A stretch of DNA of 64,000 bases from Faecalibacterium hattorii (GTDB lineage Bacteria; Bacillota; Clostridia; Oscillospirales; Ruminococcaceae), in the NCBI RefSeq assembly GCF_003287455.1, contig NZ_PRLC01000004.1:113346-177345 (forward strand). The letters run 5' to 3'. A model generated the notes under the pieces. That model was not told the DNA's origin. It searched no databases and worked only from the letters and a program-made list of their open reading frames with translations. Positions 8,315 through 17,685 of this stretch are shown piece by piece. Within the stretch, counting starts at the first letter, position 1. Each line of letters begins with the position of its first letter. A program made the position numbers and the translations under genes.

Positions 8315-10381
8315 ATTCGTTCCTTTGAAATAAAGCCCGCGGGTGAAGTCGCCCTCAAAGGGGGCGTGCTGGCGGATGGCGTCCAGAATCGCCGCCGCTT
8401 CCTCCCGCGTTTCCAGCGTGAAATAAGCCACGCCGTAGTCCACCGTCAGAGCACCGGGCTTGTCTCCCATATAAATAGGTACGGGATTGTAGATGGTCCG
8501 CACGCCCATGCCGCACCGCACCGGGAACTTTTTGGCCTTGCGGTCGGTCAACACGCCGGTCTTGTCGCAGTGGGCGCAGTCGTGGATGTTCTGCAGCGGG
8601 CACGCGCGGGTGACCATCAGCGGCATATGGCCGTAGATGAGGACGCCCGTGGGCACCGGCTTGCCGTTTTTCGTCGGCGCAATGGTGGAAATATCGCTGT
8701 CCTTGACTTCCGGCAGGATCAAGATCGAGTCAAGGCCGTGGTCGGCATAGAACTGGGCCGACAGGTCGTTGGTCACATTCAGGCCGAAGCCGCCGGAGAG
8801 GGGCAGCCCCCTGCACAGCCGCAGGTGGGCGATGTTGCCGGCCTCGTACCCGGCAAACCCGGCGTCCTGCGTGGCCGCGATGCGGCGGGCCGTGTCCGCT
8901 TCCAGCGCGCCGAACATGACGCGGGGCAGCTCCAAGATGGTCTTGCTCCGCCACTCGCGGGGGACCCGGTCGGCCTGTGCGATGGGCAGGATCAGGTACT
9001 CGATGCCGGAAAGGGCCCGCTCCGGCACCTGATCCCAGTGCTCGAACCGGGCGCGGAGGGTGCGGTGGGGCGGCAGGGTGCGCAGGGGCAGCGGAGGCAG
9101 GGTGACCTCGTTCACCGGCCACGGGTGCAGGACCTCGCGCTTCTGCTGGAGGCCTTCCAGCGCGGTGCGGCGCAGCTCGTTGACGGCGCTGCCCGGCACG
9201 AACCACGGCCCGCCGTCCATTTCCACGTCGATTTTCTCCACCGCGAAGGGGGTGCCGCCCGTCTTGGACAGGCTGCGCTGCAAGCTCTCGGTGGGGTCGG
9301 TGCGGGCGGGCTGAGGCTCGGCGTCGCCGTAGGCAAAGGCGCGGTTGCCCTCGTCGTCGGTGACGGTCAGCTTCTCGCCGCCCTCCTCGATCTCCAGCTT
9401 CATCTGCACCGGCACGCGGGAGCGCTCGCGGCGGTAGAGTTCCCGCAGGGCGGGCAGGGTCTTCTTGGTCAGCTCTGCGTCGGCCTCGCTGCGGACGCCG
9501 AACATGGTGCCGTCGATCTTCCCATCCAGATAGCCGGAGGTGAAGCCCGAACGGCTGAAGGCATTTTTCAACAGGTCCCGGTCGTAGGCACGGCCCTCGC
9601 GGCCCGCCAGACAGGCGCTGACCGCAGCGGCCACGTACTCCGGTGTGCGGAGGCGGCCCTCGATCTTGGCCGAGGCCACCCCGATGGCTTGGAGCTTGTC
9701 CAGCTTGTCGATGACCGAGTTATCCTTGAGGGACAGGTGGTGCAGACGGCCCGGCTTGCCCTCCGGCAGGGCGTTGGCCTCAAAGGGCAGACGGCAGGGC
9801 CCCGCACAGGAGCCGCGGTTGCCGCTCCGTCCGCCGAGGAAGGCCGACATATAGCACTGGCCGCTGACGCACATGCACAGCGCACCGTGGACGAAGCACT
9901 CCGTCTCGATGCCGCAGTTCTTGGTGATGTGCTCCACTTCGGGCAGGCTCAGCTCGCGGGCCAGCACCACGCGGGTGAAGCCCAGCTCCTTCAGCTCCAG
10001 CGCGCCCTGTAAGGTGTGGACGCTCATCTGGGTGGAGCCGTGGCGGGGCAGCCGGGGTGCGATCTGCCCGATGAGCTGGGCCACCGCAAGGTCTTGGCAG
10101 ATGACGGCATCCGCCCCGCTTTCGGCCACGGCCCGCACGGCATCGGCCAGTTGGGCCAGCTCGCCGCCGTAGACGGTGGTGTTCAGCGCCACATGCACCT
10201 TGACCCCCCGCACATGGCAGAAGCGGACGGCCTCTTTCAGGCTGTCCGCCGTAAAATTTCCCGCGCCGGTGCGGGCGTTGAAGCCCGCAAAGCCCAGATA
10301 CACGGCGTCCGCCCCGCTGAACACAGCGGCACGGAGCATCTCTTCACTGCCCACCGGGGCAAGGATCTCAATCTTCGGCAT
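8312..10381 (-). CDS. U32 family peptidase / RlhA-like hydroxylase
   Basis: A 689-residue protein with the U32 architecture: an N-terminal TIM-barrel-like domain opening EILAPVGSEEMLRAAVFSGADAVY, and the signature block ECFVHGALCMCVSGQCYMS followed by GNRGSCAGPCR. The C-terminal half contains a second cysteine cluster (CPLQNIHDCAHCDKTG). The length and the central DUF3656-like region resemble E. coli RlhA (YdcP), which hydroxylates 23S rRNA C2501, rather than the short collagenase-like U32 enzymes. The clustered cysteines suggest metal or Fe-S binding. It overlaps the zapA end by 14 bases, so the two are likely co-translated. The substrate is not proven. Confidence 0.88.
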   Translation of the reverse strand: MPKIEILAPVGSEEMLRAAVFSGADAVYLGFAGFNARTGAGNFTADSLKEAVRFCHVRGVKVHVALNTTVYGGELAQLADAVRAVAESGADAVICQDLAVAQLIGQIAPRLPRHGSTQMSVHTLQGALELKELGFTRVVLARELSLPEVEHITKNCGIETECFVHGALCMCVSGQCYMSAFLGGRSGNRGSCAGPCRLPFEANALPEGKPGRLHHLSLKDNSVIDKLDKLQAIGVASAKIEGRLRTPEYVAAAVSACLAGREGRAYDRDLLKNAFSRSGFTSGYLDGKIDGTMFGVRSEADAELTKKTLPALRELYRRERSRVPVQMKLEIEEGGEKLTVTDDEGNRAFAYGDAEPQPARTDPTESLQRSLSKTGGTPFAVEKIDVEMDGGPWFVPGSAVNELRRTALEGLQQKREVLHPWPVNEVTLPPLPLRTLPPHRTLRARFEHWDQVPERALSGIEYLILPIAQADRVPREWRSKTILELPRVMFGALEADTARRIAATQDAGFAGYEAGNIAHLRLCRGLPLSGGFGLNVTNDLSAQFYADHGLDSILILPEVKDSDISTIAPTKNGKPVPTGVLIYGHMPLMVTRACPLQNIHDCAHCDKTGVLTDRKAKKFPVRCGMGVRTIYNPVPIYMGDKPGALTVDYGVAYFTLETREEAAAILDAIRQHAPFEGDFTRGLYFKGTN

Positions 10382-10781
10382 TCTGTTCTCCCTGTTTCTC
10401 CTGCTCGGCCTTTTCGCGGCTCTGCTCCTTGGCCTTCATCCGGGCCAACTGCTCCCGCAGGGCCGCATTTTCGCGCCGGAGCGTCTCATTTTCCGCCTTG
10501 GCCTTGTCCTCGGCCAGTTTGGCGCGGGCTGCGTCCGCGATGTAATCTTGGATCTGGCCGCGCATGTTCTCGGCGCTGCCGGTGCTCTTTTTGTACTCGT
10601 CCAGATAATCCATGGCGCAGAACACCGCCGCTTTGGTCACCGAAAGGTTTTCGTTGCCGTCCAGCAGCTTTGCGATATCCTCATCCAGCTTCTTGGCCAG
10701 AGAGGTGATATACGTTTCCGAATCCGTCGTTGCGATCGCGTAGGGCGCGCCCGCAATGTTCACTCGTACTTTATTAACCAT
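10368..10781 (-). CDS. zapA: Cell division protein ZapA
   Basis: 137 residues from the ATG at 10781 (GAGG site); a longer in-frame extension to 11015 is basic, low in conservation and lacks a ribosome site. The N-terminal VNKVRVNIAGAPYAIATTDSE and the segment YITSLAKKLDEDIAKLL match the ZapA globular domain, which cross-links FtsZ protofilaments. The C-terminal half is a long charged coiled coil (ENETLRRENAALREQLARMKAKEQ), extended compared with short ZapAs. It precedes and overlaps the U32 peptidase gene. Confidence 0.9.
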   Translation of the reverse strand: MVNKVRVNIAGAPYAIATTDSETYITSLAKKLDEDIAKLLDGNENLSVTKAAVFCAMDYLDEYKKSTGSAENMRGQIQDYIADAARAKLAEDKAKAENETLRRENAALREQLARMKAKEQSREKAEQEKQGEQNAED

Positions 10782-11102
10782 CGTATCCTCACTTTGCGCA
10801 CTGCGCAGTTCCGGCACGGCGGGCGTGTTTCGAATTTCCCGGTTTTTCGGAGCCATTTTCGGGATTTTCGGGCACAAACCCGTCCGCGCCCGAAAACCGG
10901 AGCGCGGCTTTTTCGTTCTCAGCGGAATTTCTCGACGAATTGCCACGCCGCCACCGTTCTCCCCCGGCTGCGGCACAGTCCGCTTTCTTCTTATTATAAT
11001 ATAAAAGCAGCGCAAGAAAAAGTGCTAAATCCGAATTTTCAGCAGATTTGTCAGAAAGATGGAGCCAAAAATAGCAGTAACGGCAAAAATTGGCTCTTTT
11101 CC
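10782..11102. other. Intergenic region between zapA and glgP
   Basis: Divergent upstream region without a supported gene. An AT-rich patch at 10988-11006 holds a TATAAT for the minus strand (10993-10998), a plausible zapA -10, but no good -35 at 17 bases. GC-rich hairpin-forming sequence at 10855-10915 would lie in the zapA leader. No known RNA motif was recognised. Confidence 0.4.
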
Positions 11103-11131
11103 TTGCATTCACGCCCGGAACTGATTATAAT
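11103..11131 (+). promoter_or_regulatory. Promoter of glgP
   Basis: TTGCAT (11103-11108), a 17-base spacer and a perfect TATAAT (11126-11131), about 100 bases before the glgP start. Confidence 0.8.
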
Positions 11132-11232
11132 GATATCGTTATGCAGCAGGGCTGAGGGAAAGAGGAGAGGTTCCCTGCTACGTTAAAATTCAAAAACAGC
11201 ACCTAAGTGAGTGTGCGGATAGGAGTTCCTTT

Positions 11233-13629
11233 ATGACTACGAAAGAATTTGCAAAAATTCTTCAGGACAAGCTGACCAGCGAGTACGGCGTGGATCTGAG
11301 CGTTGCTTCCAACCAGCAGATCTATCGTTCCCTCGCTTTGATCTGCCGCCAGATGATGAGCGAGAACCACAAAAAGTTCCAGTCCAAGGCCATTGGCACC
11401 GGTGCCAAGCAGGTTTATTACCTGTGTATGGAGTTTCTGATGGGCCGCAGCCTGAAAGTGAGCCTGTTCAACCTCGGTCTGAACGATGTAGCCCAGCAGG
11501 CACTGGCCGCTGCGGACATCAGCATTGACAGCATCTATGAGGAAGAGCCGGATGCAGGTCTGGGCAACGGCGGCTTGGGCCGTCTGGCTGCCTGCTATCT
11601 GGACGGCATGGCCACCACCGGCATCTGCGGCACCGGCTACTCCATCCTGTACGAGTACGGCATCTTCAAGCAGAAGATCGTGGACGGCTGGCAGCAGGAG
11701 CGCGCTGACAACTGGCTGCCCGGCGGTCAGGTCTGGCTGAAGAGCCACCCCGATCAGGCCATCGAGGTCCGCTTTGACGGCGAGATCCACGAGAACTGGG
11801 ATCACGGCTTCCACTATATCCAGCACACCAACTACAACAGCGTCATGGCTGTCCCCTCTGATATGTATGTGCAGGGCTACGACGGCAAGGGCGTCGCCAA
11901 GCTGCGCCTGTGGCAGGCAAAGGCCCCGGACTTCGATATGTCCAGCTTCTCTCTGGGCAACTACAACACCGCGATGAGCAAGAACGCCAACGCGGAGCTG
12001 ATTTCCAAGGTCCTGTACCCCAACGATAACCACGTCGAGGGCAAGATCCTGCGTCTGCGCCAGCAGTACTTCCTGTCTGCCGCTTCCATCGGCGATATCG
12101 TCCAGAACCACCTGTCCACCTACGGCACGCTGGAGAATCTGGGCGACAAGGTCGCCATCCAGTTGAACGATACCCACCCGACCCTCGCCATCCCCGAAAT
12201 GATGCGCATCCTGCTGGACGAGTGCGGCTTCGACTGGGACAAGAGCTTCGCTATCTGCCAGAAGGTCTTCGCCTATACCAACCACACCGTCATGGCCGAG
12301 GCTCTGGAGAAGTGGAATGTGGACATCTTCAAGATGACCCTGCCCCGCATCTATCAGATCGTGGTCGAGATGAACCGCCGCGCCCGCGAGGAGCTGGAGA
12401 AGGCCTTCCCCGGCGACGAGGGCAAGATCAACTATATGGCCCTGATCGGCGACAATCAGGTGCGCATGGCCAACATCTGCGCCTACACCGCCAACAGCAT
12501 CAACGGCGTCTCCAAGCTGCACAGCGAAATCATCAAGGAGAGCGTCTTCCACGATTACTATCTGTTCAAGCCGCAGGCCTTCAAGAACGTGACCAACGGC
12601 ATCGCTTACCGCCGCTGGCTGCTGGCCTCCAACCCGGAGCTGTGCAAGCTGCTGGACGAGACCATCGGCGAGGAGTATAAGCACGACGCCTCCAACCTGT
12701 CCAAGCTGAACAAGTACGCTGACGACAAGACCGTTCTGAAGCGGATCAACGAGATCAAGCTGAGCAACAAGAAGAACTTCGCCGCTTATCTGGAGAAGAG
12801 CACCGGCCAGTCCATCGACCCCAGCTCCATCTTCGATTGTCAGGTCAAGCGGATGCACGAGTACAAGCGCCAGCACCTGAATGCGCTGAACATCGCGGCA
12901 CAGTACCTGTACCTGAAGGAGAACCCCAACGCCGACTTCATCCCCAAGACCTATATCTTCGGCGCAAAGGCGGCTCCCGGCTACTATATGGCCAAGCAGA
13001 TGATCCGCATGATCTGCAAGCTGGGCGATCTGATCAACAACGACCCTGCTGTGCGCGACAAGCTGCGCGTGGTCTATCTGGAAGAGTACTGCGTCTCCCT
13101 GAGCGAGCACCTGATGCCCGCTGCCGAGGTCTCCGAGCAGATCTCTCTGGCTGGCACCGAGGCTTCCGGTACCGGCAACATGAAGTTCATGCTGAACGGT
13201 GCCATCACGCTGGGCACGCTGGACGGCGCAAATGTCGAGATCGCCGACGCTGCCGGCAAGGAGAACGAGCTGATCTTCGGTATGCTGACTCCTGAGGTCA
13301 ACAACCTGAAGCAGGTCGGCTACCACCCCAACGCGTTCATCATGGGCGACGATGTGGCCAACGCAGCTCTGAACTTCTTGGAGCGCGGCTGGAACGGCGA
13401 GAACTTCCACGAGGTCACTGAGAACCTGCGCAGCAACGACCCGTATATGGTCATGGCCGACTTCAAGGATTACCGCCGTGCACAGGCCGACCTGCAGCGC
13501 CTGTATGCCGACCGCGAGACTTGGGCCCGCATGAGCCTGAAGAACATCGCCAACAGCGGCATCTTCAGCGCAGACCGCTCCGTGCTGGATTATGCCCGCG
13601 ATATCTGGCATGCACCTGTCGTGAAGTAA
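11233..13629 (+). CDS. glgP: Glycogen/maltodextrin phosphorylase
   Basis: A 798-residue GT35 enzyme that releases glucose 1-phosphate from alpha-1,4-glucans using phosphate and pyridoxal phosphate. Family blocks are present throughout: YLCMEFLMGRSL, EEPDAGLGNGGLGRLAACYLDG, QLNDTHPTLAIPEMMR, QVKRMHEYKRQHLN and EASGTGNMKFMLNGA, whose lysine carries PLP. The start has an AGGAG site and a strong promoter, and codon use is biased towards highly expressed genes. A terminator separates it from the downstream GH13 amylase, with which it probably cooperates in alpha-glucan breakdown. Confidence 0.98.
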   Translation: MTTKEFAKILQDKLTSEYGVDLSVASNQQIYRSLALICRQMMSENHKKFQSKAIGTGAKQVYYLCMEFLMGRSLKVSLFNLGLNDVAQQALAAADISIDSIYEEEPDAGLGNGGLGRLAACYLDGMATTGICGTGYSILYEYGIFKQKIVDGWQQERADNWLPGGQVWLKSHPDQAIEVRFDGEIHENWDHGFHYIQHTNYNSVMAVPSDMYVQGYDGKGVAKLRLWQAKAPDFDMSSFSLGNYNTAMSKNANAELISKVLYPNDNHVEGKILRLRQQYFLSAASIGDIVQNHLSTYGTLENLGDKVAIQLNDTHPTLAIPEMMRILLDECGFDWDKSFAICQKVFAYTNHTVMAEALEKWNVDIFKMTLPRIYQIVVEMNRRAREELEKAFPGDEGKINYMALIGDNQVRMANICAYTANSINGVSKLHSEIIKESVFHDYYLFKPQAFKNVTNGIAYRRWLLASNPELCKLLDETIGEEYKHDASNLSKLNKYADDKTVLKRINEIKLSNKKNFAAYLEKSTGQSIDPSSIFDCQVKRMHEYKRQHLNALNIAAQYLYLKENPNADFIPKTYIFGAKAAPGYYMAKQMIRMICKLGDLINNDPAVRDKLRVVYLEEYCVSLSEHLMPAAEVSEQISLAGTEASGTGNMKFMLNGAITLGTLDGANVEIADAAGKENELIFGMLTPEVNNLKQVGYHPNAFIMGDDVANAALNFLERGWNGENFHEVTENLRSNDPYMVMADFKDYRRAQADLQRLYADRETWARMSLKNIANSGIFSADRSVLDYARDIWHAPVVK

Positions 13630-13648
13630 CCCCTTAAAGACATGAAGC

Positions 13649-13687
13649 AAAGCTCCGGACTGTACAACGGCTCCGGGGCTTTTTTTG
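13649..13687 (+). terminator. Terminator of glgP
   Basis: A stem of AGCTCCGGA with CTCCGGGGCT around an 11-base loop, followed by seven T residues. Confidence 0.8.
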
Positions 13688-13706
13688 AGAAAGGAACGAC
13701 CCCATT

Positions 13707-15563
13707 TTGTCTTGTCTGTTCAACAGCTTCGACCCCTATTTCAAGCAGCCTTTCGGCGCGGTCCGAGCCGGACAGAGCGTCCGGCTGTCCCTCTGCGTGC
13801 CGGAAGACCTCGGCTATGTGGACCCGCACCTTGTCCTCCAGAAGGAGGGCAAGTTCGATGTGCCGGTCTACTACCGGATGAACTTTGATGGCCAGACCCC
13901 CAAGCAGAACCACTTCTCGGTGGAGGTGACCCTCAACGACCCCGGCCTGTACTTTTATTATTTTGACCTCTACACCGACTTCCGCCGCATCGTGCGCGGG
14001 CCGGACAACTGCGGCGTGGTCAGTTGGCAGGACGGCGAAAAGTGGCAGATCACAGTCTACGATGCCGCCTTCGAAACGCCGGCTTCCATCAAGGGCAAGG
14101 TGTTCTACCAGATCTTCCCCGACCGCTTCTGCGAGGGTGTGGAAAATAAGCCCATGCCCTTCCCCGACCGCATCTATCAGGCCGACAAGCACGCCGAGCC
14201 CTTCTGGCAGCCCAACGAGGTGGGCGGCCACCTGAACGAGGACTACTTCGGCGGCGACCTCAAGGGCATCCAGCTCAAGCTCCCCTACCTGCACGAGATG
14301 GGGATCGACTTCATCTACCTGAACCCCATCTTCGAGGCCCACTCCAACCACCGGTACAACACCGCCGATTACCTGAACGTGGACCCGCTGCTGGGCACCA
14401 ACGAGGACTTCGAGACCCTTTGCGCCGAGGCCAAGAGGTACGGCATCGGCATCGTGCTGGACGGCGTGTTCAGCCACACCGGCTCCGACAGCCGGTACTT
14501 CAACCGGGAGGGCCGCTACGGCGAGGGCGGCGCCTACCGCGACCCCAACTCCCCCTACCGCTGCTGGTATGACTTTGACCCCAAGTACAAGGGCGGCTAC
14601 CGCAGCTGGTGGGGCTTCGAGACCCTGCCGGAGGTCAACGAGGAGACGCCCTCTTATGTCGAGTTCATCACCGGCGAGGGCGGCGTCATCGACACATGGC
14701 TGCGGCGGGGTGCCGCGGGCTTCCGGCTGGATGTGGCCGACGAGCTGCCGGACGAGTTTATTGAGAAGATCCGCACCGCCGTCAAGCGGGTCGGGCCCGA
14801 AAAATTCCTACTGGGCGAAGTATGGGAGGATGCCACCACCAAGTACGGCTTCAACCAGCGCCGCACCTACCTTCTGGGCAAGGGGCTGGACAGCGTGATG
14901 AACTACCCGTTCAAGAACGCCGTGTTGGATTTCGTCAAGGGCAAGCCCGCTGAACAGGCTGCCAATGAGATCCTGACCATCTGCGAGCACTACCCTGCCC
15001 CCGCCATAGACACCGCGCTGAACTTCCTCTCCACCCACGACACCGAGCGGGCGCTGACCGTCATCGCGGACGAACCCGCCAACGGCCGGGGCCGCCAGTG
15101 GCAGAGCGGCCGCTGCGTGACCGGCGACGCCTACGAGGAGGGGCTGCTCCGGCTGCGGATGGCCTACGCCATCATCTACACCCTGCCGGGCGTGCCCTGC
15201 CTGTACTACGGCGACGAGATCGCGATGCAGGGCTACCGTGACCCGTTCAATCGCGCCTTCTTCCGCTGGGATGCTCACGAACAGCGGCTGCGGCCCGTGC
15301 TGGCCCAACTGGCCCAGCTCCGCCACACCTGCGAGGCGTTCCGCACCGGCAAGCTCTGGGTGCTCCGGGCTGAGGGCGGCATCCTGCACTACCAGCGCAT
15401 CGGCGAGGTGGAGACGGCGGAGATCATCGTCAACCGCACCGAGCATATCATCGTGGAGACGCTGGCCAGCGGCAAGAGCACCGAGGTGAACCCCATGGGC
15501 TTCACCATCGTGGTGGAAGAGGTCGGCCATAACCCGAACCATAGTTATTACGATTATGTTTAA
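13707..15563 (+). CDS. GH13 alpha-amylase family glycoside hydrolase
   Basis: 618 residues from a TTG start preceded by AAGGA. The N-terminal 120 residues form a beta-rich carbohydrate-binding-like domain, as in neopullulanase/cyclomaltodextrinase-type enzymes. The (beta/alpha)8 domain has the GH13 conserved regions: DGVFSHTG (region I), GFRLDVADE with the nucleophile aspartate (II), LLGEVWEDA with the acid/base glutamate (III) and FLSTHDTERA (IV). There is no signal peptide, so it acts on imported maltodextrins or glycogen in the cytoplasm, in line with glgP just upstream. Exact specificity cannot be set from sequence. Confidence 0.93.
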   Translation: MSCLFNSFDPYFKQPFGAVRAGQSVRLSLCVPEDLGYVDPHLVLQKEGKFDVPVYYRMNFDGQTPKQNHFSVEVTLNDPGLYFYYFDLYTDFRRIVRGPDNCGVVSWQDGEKWQITVYDAAFETPASIKGKVFYQIFPDRFCEGVENKPMPFPDRIYQADKHAEPFWQPNEVGGHLNEDYFGGDLKGIQLKLPYLHEMGIDFIYLNPIFEAHSNHRYNTADYLNVDPLLGTNEDFETLCAEAKRYGIGIVLDGVFSHTGSDSRYFNREGRYGEGGAYRDPNSPYRCWYDFDPKYKGGYRSWWGFETLPEVNEETPSYVEFITGEGGVIDTWLRRGAAGFRLDVADELPDEFIEKIRTAVKRVGPEKFLLGEVWEDATTKYGFNQRRTYLLGKGLDSVMNYPFKNAVLDFVKGKPAEQAANEILTICEHYPAPAIDTALNFLSTHDTERALTVIADEPANGRGRQWQSGRCVTGDAYEEGLLRLRMAYAIIYTLPGVPCLYYGDEIAMQGYRDPFNRAFFRWDAHEQRLRPVLAQLAQLRHTCEAFRTGKLWVLRAEGGILHYQRIGEVETAEIIVNRTEHIIVETLASGKSTEVNPMGFTIVVEEVGHNPNHSYYDYV

Positions 15564-15617
15564 CTCCCTCCGGCATCGCCCGCGCGATGCCGCCTCCCTC
15601 ATGGAGGGAGGCTGTTA
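15564..15617 (+). repeat. Short palindromic repeat element
   Basis: Begins directly after the GH13 stop codon: CTCCCTCCGGCATCG, an inner hairpin GGCATCGC/GCGATGCC and an outer CCTCCCTCatggAGGGAGG hairpin. Diverged member of the dispersed family. Confidence 0.7.
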
Positions 15618-15633
15618 CCTAAATCACGACATC

Positions 15634-15662
15634 TTGTATTTTTAAGAGTTTTGTTATACAAT
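15634..15662 (+). promoter_or_regulatory. Promoter of the nfeD-SPFH operon
   Basis: TTGTAT (15634-15639), a 17-base spacer and TACAAT (15657-15662), directly after the repeat. Confidence 0.7.
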
Positions 15663-15685
15663 AGACAAAGAAGGAGGGAGTGCAA

Positions 15686-16135
15686 ATGTCCATCGATCCT
15701 ATTTTCTGGCTCATTGCAGCGGTCGGGTTCCTCGTGCTGGAGGGGATGACCTTCAGCATGGTGTCCATCTGGTTCGCGGCGGGCAGTGCCGCGGCCCTGC
15801 TGAGCTGTCTGTTCCATCCGCCGTTCAAGGTTCAGGCCGTGGTGTTCATCGTGGTCAGCGTCCTGTGTTTGGCGGCTTTCAAGCCGCTGACCCAGCGGCT
15901 GCGCCAGAAGCCTACCCCCACCAACGGCGACCGCAGCCTTGGCCGCGAGGCCAAAGTGCTGACCCCCGTCTCCGCCGAGGAAACGGGCCGCGTCCGGCTG
16001 GACGGCGTGGACTGGAACGCCCGCTGCGCCACCCCCGGCGACACCCTTGCCCCCGGCCAGAGCTGCCGCGTGACCGAGATCCACAGCACCCTGCTCATTG
16101 TGGAACCTGTCCTCACCGAATCATCCACTCACTGA
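15686..16135 (+). CDS. NfeD family membrane protein
   Basis: 149 residues; the ATG at 15686 has a GGAGG site at 8-base spacing, better than an in-frame GTG six bases earlier. Two or three N-terminal hydrophobic helices (IFWLIAAVGFLVLEGM, SIWFAAGSAAALLSCL, VVFIVVSVLCLAAF) are followed by a soluble C-terminal domain of about 70 residues with the NfeD OB-fold pattern (LGREAKVLTPV, GRVRLDGVDWNARC, VTEIHSTLLIVEP). NfeD proteins partner SPFH-domain proteins in membrane microdomains. Here the SPFH gene follows after 15 bases. Confidence 0.9.
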   Translation: MSIDPIFWLIAAVGFLVLEGMTFSMVSIWFAAGSAAALLSCLFHPPFKVQAVVFIVVSVLCLAAFKPLTQRLRQKPTPTNGDRSLGREAKVLTPVSAEETGRVRLDGVDWNARCATPGDTLAPGQSCRVTEIHSTLLIVEPVLTESSTH

Positions 16136-16150
16136 CAAAGGAGCGTATCT

Positions 16151-17059
16151 ATGCCTATTATGCTATTTGTGATCCTTGCCCTGATCTTCGTGGTTCTGGT
16201 GATCGTTGTCACCAATATCGTCATCGTGCCGCAGTCGATGGTCTACGTCATCGAGCGTCTGGGCAGCTACTCCGCTACATGGACGGCCGGCCTCCACGTC
16301 AAGATTCCCTTCGTGGAGCGGGTGGCCAAAAAGGTCAGCCTGAAGGAGCAGGTCGCAGACTTCCCCCCTCAGCCGGTCATCACCCGCGATAACGTCACCA
16401 TGCAGATCGACACCGTCGTGTTCTTTCAGGTCATGGATGCCAAGCTCTACACCTACGGCGTGAATCAGCCCATCGCGGCCATCGAGAGCCTGTCCGCCAC
16501 CACCCTGCGCAATATCATCGGCGAGATGGAGCTGGACCACACCCTGACCAGCCGTGACGTCATCAACGGCAAGATCACCGCCATCCTTGACGAAGCCACC
16601 GATAAGTGGGGCATCAAGGTCAACCGTGTCGAAGTCAAGAACATCATCCCGCCGCGGGAAATTCAGGAGGCCATGGAGAAGCAGATGAAGGCCGAGCGCG
16701 AGAAGCGCGCCGTCATCCTGAAGGCCGACGGTGAGAAGCAGGCGGCCATCACCGCCGCCGAGGGCGAAAAAGAAGCCGCCATCCTCCGCGCCGACGCCGT
16801 CAAGCAGCAGCGCATCCTCGAAGCCGAGGGCGAGGCGCAGGCCATCCTCGCCGTGCAGAAGGCCAACGCCGACGCCATCCGTCTGCTGAACGAGGCCATG
16901 CCCAACGACAAGGTGCTGGCTCTTCGCAGCTTGGAAGCTCTGGCCAAGGTCGCCAACGGCAAGGCCACCAAGATCATCATCCCCTCCGAGCTGCAGAACC
17001 TCGGCGGCGTGGTGCCCAGCATCAAAGAGCTGCTGACCGACCCGAAGGAAGCCGAATAA
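16151..17059 (+). CDS. SPFH/Band 7 (stomatin-like) protein
   Basis: A 302-residue stomatin/prohibitin homolog: an N-terminal membrane helix (LFVILALIFVVLVIVVTNIVIV), the SPFH domain (QSMVYVIERLGSY, LKEQVADFPPQPVITRDNV, TLRNIIGEMELD) and a long alanine/glutamate-rich coiled coil (AAEGEKEAAILRADAVKQQ), ending in a compact tail. Such proteins oligomerise on the membrane and organise microdomains or regulate proteases. The second gene of the nfeD operon, it ends in a strong terminator. Confidence 0.95.
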   Translation: MPIMLFVILALIFVVLVIVVTNIVIVPQSMVYVIERLGSYSATWTAGLHVKIPFVERVAKKVSLKEQVADFPPQPVITRDNVTMQIDTVVFFQVMDAKLYTYGVNQPIAAIESLSATTLRNIIGEMELDHTLTSRDVINGKITAILDEATDKWGIKVNRVEVKNIIPPREIQEAMEKQMKAEREKRAVILKADGEKQAAITAAEGEKEAAILRADAVKQQRILEAEGEAQAILAVQKANADAIRLLNEAMPNDKVLALRSLEALAKVANGKATKIIIPSELQNLGGVVPSIKELLTDPKEAE

Positions 17060-17066
17060 CCGTTCC

Positions 17067-17102
17067 GCCCCTGCGTGATCCGCTCCGCAGGGGCTTTTTG
17101 TT
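17067..17102 (+). terminator. Terminator of the nfeD-SPFH operon
   Basis: A perfect 9-bp stem GCCCCTGCG/CGCAGGGGC with a 10-base loop and a TTTTTGTT tail. Confidence 0.9.
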
Positions 17103-17129
17103 GCAAAACCGCCGGTTCTGTGGTAGGAT
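17101..17129 (+). promoter_or_regulatory. Promoter of the YhcH-family gene
   Basis: TTGCAA (17101-17106), a 17-base spacer and TAGGAT (17124-17129). The -35 begins inside the T-tract of the preceding terminator. Confidence 0.6.
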
Positions 17130-17154
17130 AAGACAAAAAACGAAGGAGTTTTCT

Positions 17155-17637
17155 ATGATCTACGATACCCTGAACAACCTTCCCAACTACCTCGGCATGA
17201 GCGACAACCTCGACGCTGTCATCGAATTCGTCATGGCGCGGGACATCAACAACCTGCCCGCCGGGAAGACCCGCATCGACGGTGAAAAAGCCGTTGTCAC
17301 CGTCAGCACCGTGACCCCGCAGGTGGGCGGCAAGGTGCCCTTCATCCGCCGGGACAATCACCTGACGCTGGAGACCGACCTTGAGGGCAGCGAACTGTTC
17401 GAGGTCTCTCTGGGCGAGTTTTCCCCCACCAAGCCCACCGACGAAGCCGCCGACCTGACCGTGGGCAGCGCGGACACCAGCATTGCGGGTATGCTCTGCG
17501 AGGGTCGGTTCGCGCTTTATCTGGCCGGGGAACCCTATCGATCCGGTCTGAAAGCGCAGGGCTGCGGCAAGCTGAAAAAGGCCGTGTTCAGCATTGAATT
17601 GGACGCCGATGAAGAGGACGGTGCCGAAGAAGAATAA
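17155..17637 (+). CDS. YhcH/YjgK/YiaL (DUF386) family protein
   Basis: 160 residues from the ATG at 17155, which has an AAGGAGT site; an upstream in-frame start at 17098 lies in the terminator and promoter and was rejected. The DUF386 pattern is seen in the N-terminal MIYDTLNNLPNYLGMSDNLD, the VTVSTVTPQ strand and MLCEGRFALYLAGEPYRSGL near residue 120. Family members such as EbgC and NanM-operon YhcH are cupin-like sugar-binding or anomerase-like proteins tied to sugar or sialic-acid use. The last 12 residues are very acidic. No sugar operon adjoins it, so the substrate is open. Confidence 0.85.
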   Translation: MIYDTLNNLPNYLGMSDNLDAVIEFVMARDINNLPAGKTRIDGEKAVVTVSTVTPQVGGKVPFIRRDNHLTLETDLEGSELFEVSLGEFSPTKPTDEAADLTVGSADTSIAGMLCEGRFALYLAGEPYRSGLKAQGCGKLKKAVFSIELDADEEDGAEEE

Positions 17638-17650
17638 GCGAACTTCTCTC

Positions 17651-17685
17651 CTCCACGCAGCGTAGGTTGCGTGGAGTGTTTTTGT
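17651..17685 (+). terminator. Terminator of the YhcH-family gene
   Basis: A 9-bp stem CTCCACGCA/TGCGTGGAG followed by TGTTTTTG. It physically overlaps the next gene's -35. Confidence 0.75.

Noticed and set aside
8366..10012. 548-residue plus-strand frame opposite the U32 peptidase
   Set aside because: Shadow frame without a recognisable domain, ribosome site or promoter.
10782..11015. In-frame N-terminal extension of zapA
   Set aside because: Basic, low-conservation sequence crossing the probable promoter; the ATG at 10781 has a proper ribosome site and matches ZapA length at the N-terminus.
11203..13650. 815-residue open frame antisense to glgP
   Set aside because: Glycogen phosphorylase on the other strand has all family motifs; the antisense frame has none and no ribosome site.
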